Positions 57,003 to 64,000 of a stretch of DNA of 64,000 nt are shown here, one piece after another. The translations under genes were made by a program, and so were the position numbers. The stretch comes from Marinobacter vulgaris. Its GTDB lineage: Bacteria > Pseudomonadota > Gammaproteobacteria > Pseudomonadales > Oleiphilaceae. The first letter of the stretch is position 1. Each line of letters starts with the position of its first letter. Under the pieces are notes generated by a model. That model had not been told where the DNA came from. It ran no database searches and was given only the letters and a program-made list of their open reading frames with translations. Location: NCBI RefSeq assembly GCF_003344045.1, contig NZ_QFWX01000003.1, positions 62,001-126,000 on the forward strand. The letters run 5' to 3'.

Positions 57003-58187
57003 TTAGCCGAGGGCTTTTGCCAGTCGCTCAATGGCCTGCTTCAGGGTGTCCAGGCCGGTGGCGAAACTCAGGCGCATATGGCCCGGTGCGCCAAAGGCGG
57101 AGCCCGGCACCAGAGCAACGCCTGCTTCTTTAAGCAGCTTCTCGGCAAACTCAACGTCGGTGCTGACATCAGCATCCGCATCAATAGTGCCCTGGAAACT
57201 CGGGAACACATAGAAGGTGCCATCCCCGTGCAGGCACTCGACGCCGGGCAGGGCGTTCAGGGCTTCCACCAGGTAATCGTGGCGTTCCTTGAAGGCGGTA
57301 ACCATTTCCTGAACACAATCCTGCGGGCCGTCCAGGGCAGCGGTTGCAGCCGCCTGGGAGATGGATGCGGGATTGGAGGTGCTCTGGGACTGGATCTTCT
57401 TCATGGCACCGATGATCTTCGCCGGGCCAGCCGCGTAGCCGATGCGCCAGCCTGTCATGGAATAAGCTTTGGAAACACCATTCAGCACGAAAGTGCGGTC
57501 ATACAGCTCCGGCGTGGCGTTCAAAATGTTGCAGAACGGCTGACCGGTCCACAGAATCGGCTCGTACATGTCGTCGGTCGCGATCATGATTTGCGGGTGC
57601 TTTTTCAGCACCTCACCAATCGCCTTGAGTTCGTCCAGACTGTAGGCCATGCCGCTGGGGTTGGACGGGCTGTTGATCACGAACAGGCGGGTGCGCTCAG
57701 TGATGGCGTTTTCCAGCTGTTCCGGGGTGATCTTGAAGCGGGTCTCAGCGGCGGTTTCGATGATCACCGGCTTACCTTCGGCTACCAGAACCATATCCGG
57801 GTAGGAAACCCAGTAGGGCGCCGGGATAATGGCCTCATCGCCCTTGTTCAGGGTGGCCAGGGCAAGGTTGAAAAAGCTCTGTTTGCCACCACTTGATACC
57901 AGGATCTGGTTGGCTTCGTAATCCAGCCCGTTGTCCCGTTTGAACTTCGCTATGATCGCCTTCTTGAGGGCGGGCGTACCATCAACGGCGGTGTATTTGG
58001 TCTGGCCGTTATTGATGGCTTCAATAGCCGCCTGCTTGATGTGATCCGGCGTGTCGAAGTCCGGCTCGCCGGCACCCAGGCCAATGATATCCTGGCCGGC
58101 AGCGCGTAGTTCTGCTGCCTTGTTGGTAACTGCGAGGGTGGGAGAGGGCTTTATTGCCTGTACTCGGCTGGAAAGTTGAAGGTCCAA
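57003..58187 (-). CDS. Class I pyridoxal-phosphate aminotransferase (aspartate aminotransferase type Ib)
   Basis: 394 residues of the subgroup Ib family found in Rhizobium, Thermus and Pseudomonas. Start LSSRVQAIKPSPTLAVTNKAAELRA, then GLGAGEPDFDTP, INSPSNPSGMAYS, DDMYEPI and NGVSKAYSMTGWRIGYAAG with the PLP lysine. The likely reaction is aspartate/2-oxoglutarate transamination; some members also act on aromatic acids or prephenate. It lies alone between tRNA-Asn and uvrB, transcribed divergently from uvrB across 206 bp. Confidence 0.93.
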   Translation of the reverse strand: MDLQLSSRVQAIKPSPTLAVTNKAAELRAAGQDIIGLGAGEPDFDTPDHIKQAAIEAINNGQTKYTAVDGTPALKKAIIAKFKRDNGLDYEANQILVSSGGKQSFFNLALATLNKGDEAIIPAPYWVSYPDMVLVAEGKPVIIETAAETRFKITPEQLENAITERTRLFVINSPSNPSGMAYSLDELKAIGEVLKKHPQIMIATDDMYEPILWTGQPFCNILNATPELYDRTFVLNGVSKAYSMTGWRIGYAAGPAKIIGAMKKIQSQSTSNPASISQAAATAALDGPQDCVQEMVTAFKERHDYLVEALNALPGVECLHGDGTFYVFPSFQGTIDADADVSTDVEFAEKLLKEAGVALVPGSAFGAPGHMRLSFATGLDTLKQAIERLAKALG

Positions 58188-58393
58188 ACTTGCGCTCCTT
58201 AAAGCTGCATCTGATAGGGCTCCGGCGCCTGAGAGGTAGTGGATTACACCATGTTCAGGCCGCCTTGAATGCTACAGATGGTACCATGAAGCCCGCGTGA
58301 CGATAAGTTTCTCTGCAGATTGCACGTTGTGACATTTACAGTGCAACCCGCTGTATTACCGAAATCTGACTGAACGGAGGGTATCTCCCGAAT

Positions 58394-60457
58394 ATGGCCA
58401 CTTCAGAAACCGGCGCGCTGATGAAAGACGGTGCGTTCAAAGTGGATTCCCCGTTTCAGCCAGCGGGTGACCAGCCCAAAGCCATTGCAGGACTGGTGGA
58501 TGGAATTCACTCAGGGCTGGCACACCAGACACTTCTGGGGGTGACCGGTTCGGGCAAGACCTTCACCATCGCCAACGTGATCCAGCAGGTGCAGCGGCCA
58601 ACCATCATCATGGCCCATAACAAAACCCTGGCTGCGCAGCTGTATGGGGAGTTCCGGGAGTTTTTTCCGGACAATGCCGTAGAGTACTTCGTTTCCTATT
58701 ACGACTATTATCAACCGGAAGCCTATGTGCCGTCGTCGGACACTTTTATAGAGAAAGACGCGTCGATCAACGAACACATAGAGCAGATGCGCCTGTCTGC
58801 CACCAAGGCCCTGCTGGAGCGGCCCGATGCCATCATTGTGGCAACCGTGTCGTCGATTTACGGTCTGGGCGATCCACAGTCCTATCTCAAAATGATGCTG
58901 CATCTGGATAGGGGGGATCAGATTGACCAGCGCTATATCCTCCGGCGCCTGGCGGAACTGCAATACACCCGCAACGACATTGAATTCCACCGTGCCAACT
59001 ATCGGGTGCGTGGTGATGTAATTGATGTATTCCCGGCGGAATCGGAAAAGGAAGCCATCCGCATCGAGCTTTTCGATGACGAAGTGGAAAACCTCAGTTA
59101 CTTCGATCCCTTAACCGGTGAGGTCCTGCGCCGGGTACCAAGGGTCACGATTTACCCGAAGTCCCACTATGTTACGCCGAGACAGACGGTGCTGGATGCG
59201 GTGGAACATATCAAGGTGGAGTTGGACGCGCGTCTGCAACAACTGCGGGACAACAATCGCCTGGTGGAAGCCCAAAGGCTGGAAGAGCGCACCCGCTACG
59301 ATATCGAGATGATGCTGGAGTTGGGGTATTGCAACGGTATCGAGAACTACTCGCGCTATCTTTCCGGGCGCCAACCGGGGGAGGCGCCGCCCACGCTTTT
59401 CGACTATCTGCCGCCCAACGCGCTGTTGGTGGTGGACGAATCCCACGCTACCATTCCCCAGATCGGCGCCATGTACAAGGGCGACCGTTCACGCAAGGAA
59501 ACGCTGGTGGAATACGGCTTCCGGCTGCCCTCGGCACTGGATAACCGGCCCATGCGTTTTGATGAGTGGGAGCGGATTGCGCCGCAGATGCTGTTCGTGT
59601 CTGCCACGCCCGGCAACTATGAAGCCGAACACTCGGGGCAGGTGGTTGAACAGGTGGTTCGCCCAACCGGCCTGCTGGATCCGGAAATCGAAGTCCGCCC
59701 GGCGTCTACCCAGGTGGACGACCTGCTCTCGGAAATCCGCCTGCGCACCAACGTTAACGAACGGGTGCTGGTGACCACACTTACCAAGCGGATGGCCGAA
59801 GATCTGACCGATTTTTTGATGGAACACGACATCCGCGTGCGCTATCTGCATTCGGACATTGACACCGTGGAGCGGGTAGAAATCATCCGCGACCTGCGGC
59901 GCGGCGAGTTCGATGTGCTGGTGGGCATTAACCTGCTGCGGGAAGGGCTTGATATGCCGGAAGTATCGCTTGTCACCATCCTCGATGCCGATAAGGAAGG
60001 CTTCCTGCGCTCGGAACGCTCCCTCATCCAGACTATCGGCCGTGCCGCCCGTAACCTGCATGGCAAGGCCATTCTCTATGGCGACCGGATCACCGGTTCC
60101 ATGCAGCGCGCCATCGATGAAACCGAACGCCGCCGTGCCAAGCAGACAGCTCACAATGAGGCCCATGGCATTACGCCCCAGGGTCTGAACAAGAAGATTG
60201 CAGATATCATGGAAGGGGCCGGTGGCGGCAGTGGTCGCGGTCGTCGAAAGGCCGAGCGTCCCGGTCAGAAGGCTGCCGAGGAGGCGGAAAGATACCGGGC
60301 CAGGACTGGCAACCGCTCGCCAGAGGAGATTCTCAAGGAGATCACCCGCCTGGAAGACGATATGTACAAGGCGGCTGCCGATCTGGATTTCGAGACGGCG
60401 GCGCGGTTGCGGGATGATATCTCGGAGCTGAAAGAGGCTGCTTTGCGGACCGGCTAA
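58394..60457 (+). CDS. uvrB: Excinuclease ABC subunit UvrB
   Basis: 687-residue damage-verification helicase of nucleotide excision repair. Walker A ([13 protein letters not shown]), the beta-hairpin that inserts into DNA ([22 protein letters not shown]), DESH box ([12 protein letters not shown]), helicase motif GRAARN and a C-terminal UVR domain ([24 protein letters not shown]) for UvrC contact. I keep the ATG at 58394; an ATG at 58421 ([12 protein letters not shown]) is a fair alternative. The upstream region shows no perfect CTGT-N8-ACAG box, unlike E. coli uvrB. Confidence 0.98.
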   Translation: MATSETGALMKDGAFKVDSPFQPAGDQPKAIAGLVDGIHSGLAHQTLLGVTGSGKTFTIANVIQQVQRPTIIMAHNKTLAAQLYGEFREFFPDNAVEYFVSYYDYYQPEAYVPSSDTFIEKDASINEHIEQMRLSATKALLERPDAIIVATVSSIYGLGDPQSYLKMMLHLDRGDQIDQRYILRRLAELQYTRNDIEFHRANYRVRGDVIDVFPAESEKEAIRIELFDDEVENLSYFDPLTGEVLRRVPRVTIYPKSHYVTPRQTVLDAVEHIKVELDARLQQLRDNNRLVEAQRLEERTRYDIEMMLELGYCNGIENYSRYLSGRQPGEAPPTLFDYLPPNALLVVDESHATIPQIGAMYKGDRSRKETLVEYGFRLPSALDNRPMRFDEWERIAPQMLFVSATPGNYEAEHSGQVVEQVVRPTGLLDPEIEVRPASTQVDDLLSEIRLRTNVNERVLVTTLTKRMAEDLTDFLMEHDIRVRYLHSDIDTVERVEIIRDLRRGEFDVLVGINLLREGLDMPEVSLVTILDADKEGFLRSERSLIQTIGRAARNLHGKAILYGDRITGSMQRAIDETERRRAKQTAHNEAHGITPQGLNKKIADIMEGAGGGSGRGRRKAERPGQKAAEEAERYRARTGNRSPEEILKEITRLEDDMYKAAADLDFETAARLRDDISELKEAALRTG

Positions 60458-60500
60458 TGGTTTGTCGTATTACGGCTTCGCCCAATCCGACAATTGGCCA

Positions 60501-61619
60501 TTAGCTCCCGCGCTTGGGCCCAACAATAACCGCAGCCTGCAAGGGCTGGTTCTTTCCATAGCGGGACATGCGATCGAACACGCGCCGGTCGACCGGCAGG
60601 TATTGCTTGTCGGCAACCGTTTCACCGATCTCGGTGTCAATCTCGGGATCGTGCAGATAGACAAACTGATCATCAATGGCACACACGGTTACCCAGTGGG
60701 GAACGCGGCTGCGGTTGAGCTGCCAGGTGCTGATCAGGATCACCGGAACCCGGCCATCGTGGAGGGCGGCCTGCATGCCATCCAGGGTGAGCGGGTCGTG
60801 GTGGAGTTCGATGCCGGTTTGCCCGATGTCGTATAGGAAACCCTCGTGCACCAGTTCCAGAACCCGCTTTTTGTCTTCGTTGCGAACCGTGTCCTTGAAC
60901 AGGGCGCCTTCTTTGCTGATGTAAGCGCTGGCATGAAACCCCCGGTGCCAGGCGGCCAGTGCCAGGCCGTGAGGGCCGCAGCCGCCGTGGCCCGCGAGCA
61001 TGAAGATGGTGGTGGCTTCGCGCCAGAGTTTCAGTTCCTCCAGCGTGGTCATGGGCTGCTGTTCGTCCAGAGTCGCCATGGCCATGATCAGAGCCGCCGG
61101 GCCGCAGGAGAATTCCGTGGTCTGGGGATAATAGGGTACCGCCGGAAACTCCCGGGAAGGTTCGTAGAACAGGATGCGGCGCTCGAATCGCAGGGCGGTA
61201 CCGTGGTCTTCGTAGTAGTCACGCAAGGTGCCGAACTGGCGGTAGCCCAGGCGGCGGTAGAGCCGGATAGCGGGCGCATTGTCCTCTCGTACTTCCAGTC
61301 TCATTACGATCCGCCCGGCGTCCACCGCAGCGGCTTCGGCTTCGCGGACCAGTTGCTCGCCGATGTTGCGTCCGCGCTCTGACGGCGACACCGCAATGGA
61401 ATAGATTCGCGCCAGCCTGGTGGACAGGCTCATCAGCACCAGGCAATAGCCCACCAGTTTTTCTCCGGCCATGGCGACAATCAAACGGTCCCTGGGCATG
61501 TCCAGAAAACGGCGGAAACTGCGGCGGGAGATACGGTCATCGGTGAAGCAACGGTTTTCCAGCTCTACCAGTGCGTCCAGATCATCGCCGGTGGCGTGAC
61601 GAAATTCTAGTGATGTCAT
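60501..61619 (-). CDS. GNAT acetyltransferase / C39-peptidase-like fusion protein
   Basis: 372 residues with two domains. Residues ~1-155 are a RimI-like GNAT fold with the acetyl-CoA loop SERGRNIGEQLV (80-91) and APAIRLYRRLGYR. Residues ~160-372 form a papain-like C39 domain: PYYPQTTEFSCGPAAL with nucleophile Cys172, GHGGCGPHGLA (210-220), then PHWVTV with His308 and YLHDP with Asp324. All three catalytic positions are present. It is divergent from the RimK-like ligase gene, and related gene pairs are known from comparative genomics of amidoligases. Inference: acetylation and trimming or transfer of the ligase's peptide product. Confidence 0.85.
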   Translation of the reverse strand: MTSLEFRHATGDDLDALVELENRCFTDDRISRRSFRRFLDMPRDRLIVAMAGEKLVGYCLVLMSLSTRLARIYSIAVSPSERGRNIGEQLVREAEAAAVDAGRIVMRLEVREDNAPAIRLYRRLGYRQFGTLRDYYEDHGTALRFERRILFYEPSREFPAVPYYPQTTEFSCGPAALIMAMATLDEQQPMTTLEELKLWREATTIFMLAGHGGCGPHGLALAAWHRGFHASAYISKEGALFKDTVRNEDKKRVLELVHEGFLYDIGQTGIELHHDPLTLDGMQAALHDGRVPVILISTWQLNRSRVPHWVTVCAIDDQFVYLHDPEIDTEIGETVADKQYLPVDRRVFDRMSRYGKNQPLQAAVIVGPKRGS

Positions 61620-61862
61620 AGTGTCAGGACTCTGGGTAACGCAAAAAATGACGGCTTAGCCGGATTCAGCTACGGCAGCTATTATGAGTGAGAGCCGACA
61701 TCGCCGGTAGCTTGTAATTATGCGTAAAAGCACGCATTTCCTGCCATTTGTAGGCTAACGCGTTACGGCGTATTGTTGCGACATTGTACAGGTCCGGCGG
61801 AAACGCGGTTGACCTGTTTATCGTCCGCTATCCGGCACTGCCCTCATGGAGGAATGCTTCTG

Positions 61863-63362
61863 ATGTCACGTTTGTTGATTGTTGTCGATCGGGCCAGGGA
61901 CTGGGCGCCGTATTACCCCAGCGAAGACGTGCTCACCTTCGACCAGTATCTGCAGTTCACGGCGCCGGCGTCCAGCCGGGTGAGGGTAATTAACCTGTGC
62001 CAGAGCGCCCGCTATCTCAGCCGGGGCTACTACTGTTCACTGCTGGCCGAGGCCCGTGGCCACCATGTTGTGCCGTCGGTGATGACCCTCAACGATCTCA
62101 GCCGCAAGGGGTTGTTTTCTCTGCAGCTGGATGAACTGGATGCCAGTGTTATTAACTGGCTCGAGGCGTCAGGGGCTGAAATTGATCCGGCGGCCGACGA
62201 AAAGAACGCGACCCATGAGGTGCGTATCCGCACCTATTTTGGCCAGGCAGAGCATGCGGACCTTAAACCCGTGGCACGTGCACTGTTTGACCGTTTCCCC
62301 TGTCCGGTTCTGGAAGTGGTTTTTCGCCGGGGAAAAACCTGGCAAATCGCTTCCATGAAGCCGGGCAGCCCGGCTGATCTCAAAGGCAAGGAACAGGACG
62401 ACTTTGCAGCGGCGTTTGACCGTTTCAGCAGCATGGTCTGGCGCAAGCCCCGCACGCGTCGGCGTTATCGGTTTGATCTTGCGATGCTGGTGAATGCGGA
62501 AGAGGAAATGCCGCCCAGTGACAGGGAGGCGCTGGATAAATTCGAAAAAGCCGGACGGAAGCTTGGCATTAATGTTGAACAGATCAGCCGTCGGGACTAT
62601 ATGCGGCTCCCGGAATACGACGGGCTGTTTATTCGCGAGACTACGGCCATCGACCACCATACCTACCGCTTCGCCCGGAAAGCAGAAGCCGAAGGGATGG
62701 TGGTGATTGATGACCCTGTCTCGATCCTCCGTTGTACCAACAAGGTCTATCTTGCAGACCTGTTGAAGAACAACAAGATCCCGACACCGAAAACCCTGAT
62801 TCTGTCCAAGGACCAGAAGGACAGTGCCGAGCAGGTCATGGGTGAACTGGGCTTTCCTGCGGTTATCAAAATTCCGGACGGTGCATTCTCCAGGGGGATC
62901 ACCAAGCCGGAGGATGAAAAGTCCCTGCGGGCCGGACTGAAGGAGCTTTTCAAACAGTCGGCCCTGGTACTGGCCCAGGAATATCTGTACACCGACTATG
63001 ACTGGCGCATCGGCGTACTGGGCGGCAGGGCCATCTATGCCTGCAAGTACTTTATGGTAAAGGGCCACTGGCAGATCTACCAGCACGGTGGTTCAAAGGT
63101 GGACAGCGGTGGTTTCGAAACCATGCCCACCTACGAGGTGCCGAGGAACGTGATCCAGGCTGCACTGAACGCAACACGGCTGATTGGTAACGGGCTCTAC
63201 GGCGTTGACATCAAGCAGTCCGGCAACCGGGTTGCCGTAATCGAGGTGAACGACAACCCCAGCATTGATGGTGGGGTCGAAGACCGCTTCCTGGGCGGAG
63301 AGCTGTACACTCTGATCATGCAGGAATTCCTCTCCCGCATGGAGGACAACCGCCGCCGTTAG
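61863..63362 (+). CDS. RimK-like ATP-grasp ligase with RLAN N-terminal domain
   Basis: 499 residues. The C-terminal half is an ATP-grasp amino-acid ligase: RLPEYDGLFIRETTAIDHHTY, STYLADLLKNNKIPTP-like lid entry (here CTNKVYLADLLKNNKIPTP), GFPAVIKIPDGAFSRG and the Mg-binding IEVNDNP (Ile460-Pro466). The N-terminal half fits the RLAN (RimK-like ATP-grasp N-terminal) domain: LLIVVDRARDWAPYYPSEDVLTF and LCQSARYLSRGYYCSLLAEARGHHVVPS. Such enzymes add glutamate or other amino acids to a carboxylate. I chose the ATG at 61863 behind GGAGGA. It converges on the CDF gene with a 4-bp overlap of the ends. Confidence 0.87.
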   Translation: MSRLLIVVDRARDWAPYYPSEDVLTFDQYLQFTAPASSRVRVINLCQSARYLSRGYYCSLLAEARGHHVVPSVMTLNDLSRKGLFSLQLDELDASVINWLEASGAEIDPAADEKNATHEVRIRTYFGQAEHADLKPVARALFDRFPCPVLEVVFRRGKTWQIASMKPGSPADLKGKEQDDFAAAFDRFSSMVWRKPRTRRRYRFDLAMLVNAEEEMPPSDREALDKFEKAGRKLGINVEQISRRDYMRLPEYDGLFIRETTAIDHHTYRFARKAEAEGMVVIDDPVSILRCTNKVYLADLLKNNKIPTPKTLILSKDQKDSAEQVMGELGFPAVIKIPDGAFSRGITKPEDEKSLRAGLKELFKQSALVLAQEYLYTDYDWRIGVLGGRAIYACKYFMVKGHWQIYQHGGSKVDSGGFETMPTYEVPRNVIQAALNATRLIGNGLYGVDIKQSGNRVAVIEVNDNPSIDGGVEDRFLGGELYTLIMQEFLSRMEDNRRR

Positions 63363-64000
63363 GTAACCGGCTGATGATCCGTATGGGCGTGCCAGATCCG
63401 GAGGCTGCCAAACCAGGGGTAGCGTCCCAGCTCCCGCGCGATTTTCTGGGCATCAGGAAGCGCTTCGCACTCGGGAATCTCCATGAACAATTCCATGTGG
63501 ACCTTGTTGCGTAGGTAGTGCAGTCGAAGTCTGCTGTTCGGCGGCAGCCTGTCAATATGCCGGTCTAACGTATCCCGGATTTCCCCGCGGCTGGGCAGTT
63601 GCTCCGAGGTCTGGGGGTGGTCTTCGTCATTCTCGGCATCAATGTGGAAATTGATGTCGAGGATATTGTCCAGCTGCTCACGCATGGCAGATACCACCTG
63701 CATCCCGACCTGGTGCCCCTCGGAAACGCTGATTTCGGGCCGCACCACCAGGTGTATGTCCAGCATGATGTCGTGTCCCATGCGGCGGCTACGGAGTTCG
63801 TGAACGTTCCTTACACCGTCGATGTTCATGGCAACCTGCTTCAGCAGATCGGTGTCCTCCGGCGACAGGCCGGTGTCCACAAGTTCCTTGACACTGTCCC
63901 AGGTAAATTTCCAGCCAATGTGAATGATAATGACAGAAATAACGACCGCCGCCAGAATGTCCAGCCATACATAGCCAAGCATGGCGCCGGCGGTGGAAAA
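63359..64000 (-). CDS. Cation diffusion facilitator family transporter, C-terminal part (5' end outside window)
   Basis: The frame runs off the right edge. Visible are the last membrane helix (WLDILAAVVISVIIIHIGWKFTWDSVKELVD) with the family's Asp in LDILAA and the cytoplasmic metallochaperone-like domain (MNIDGVRNVHELRSRRMGHDIMLDIHLVV). The C-terminus is longer than usual, with about 90 extra residues after NFHIDAENDEDHPQ. Such proteins export Zn2+, Fe2+, Mn2+ or Co2+ by proton exchange; the metal cannot be told from this part. Confidence 0.9.
   Translation of the reverse strand, partial: FSTAGAMLGYVWLDILAAVVISVIIIHIGWKFTWDSVKELVDTGLSPEDTDLLKQVAMNIDGVRNVHELRSRRMGHDIMLDIHLVVRPEISVSEGHQVGMQVVSAMREQLDNILDINFHIDAENDEDHPQTSEQLPSRGEIRDTLDRHIDRLPPNSRLRLHYLRNKVHMELFMEIPECEALPDAQKIARELGRYPWFGSLRIWHAHTDHQPVT

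Noticed and set aside
58260..58393. Possible LexA box upstream of uvrB
   Set aside because: Only half-sites such as CTGTATTACCGA are seen; no CTGT-N8-ACAG match.

Overview
The window reads as the chromosome of a marine gammaproteobacterium, most likely Marinobacter or a close relative. This rests on gene content and order, not on a database match: the pepA/holC/valS strand beside lptF-lptG, alaS-lysC-csrA followed by tRNA-Ser and tandem tRNA-Arg, a sodium-pumping oxaloacetate decarboxylase (oadGAB), the gyrA-serC-pheA-hisC-tyrA/aroA-cmk-rpsA-ihfB cluster with its Pseudomonas-type TyrA-AroA fusion, and an imuA-imuB-dnaE2 mutasome. Most of the window is dense, moderately GC-rich housekeeping sequence.

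Layout. 1-9.7 kb: end of a chemotaxis receptor, a leftward group (valS, panE, cobalamin adenosyltransferase; pepA, holC) and rightward lptF-lptG. A 75-bp nested hairpin lies between valS and holC. 9.7-17.4 kb: RDD protein, alaS, lysC, csrA, tRNA-Ser(GCU), three identical tRNA-Arg(ACG) genes in a 104-bp tandem repeat, a DUF2058 gene and dbpA. 17.6-22.4 kb: oadG-oadA-oadB, endonuclease V, and a broken erythromycin-esterase-family gene disrupted at a TTTC tandem repeat. 22.4-28.2 kb: the SOS mutasome operon behind a consensus LexA box, then divergent phhB.

28.2-33.4 kb is the accessory heart of the window: a decayed integron. An integron integrase gene (intI) survives only as its first ~58 codons but keeps a perfect LexA box and a ribosome binding site. 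To its right lie rightward cassettes separated by attC-like sites: two Phd/YefM-RelE/ParE-type toxin-antitoxin pairs, a GFA-family protein, a reversed ParD antitoxin without toxin, a secreted SecDF-P1-like protein, an orphan gene tail, a UPF0060 membrane protein and a DUF2254 membrane protein whose reading frame runs through its own attC. The array ends in a truncated, frameshifted second copy of the SecDF-P1-like cassette, abutting a chromosomal osmC gene.

33.4-43.3 kb: OsmC protein, a small zinc-ribbon membrane protein, a ~260-bp element with inverted-repeat ends, an OsmC-YcaO fusion, a GST/sugar dehydrogenase/DUF202 operon, ggt with a thiamine-binding-like protein, and purU. 43.4-56.8 kb: gyrA and the amino-acid/translation cluster through rpsA, ihfB, lapAB and pyrF. 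56.8-64 kb: tRNA-Asn, an aminotransferase, uvrB, and a divergent pair of a GNAT/C39-peptidase-like fusion and an ATP-grasp RimK-like ligase that may form an uncharacterised peptide-ligase system, ending in a partial cation diffusion facilitator.

The DNA-damage theme recurs: imuAB-dnaE2 and the intI remnant carry matching LexA boxes 0.8 kb apart, and uvrB and nfi are also in the window. All functional calls rest on recognising protein families by reading; nothing was computed or searched.
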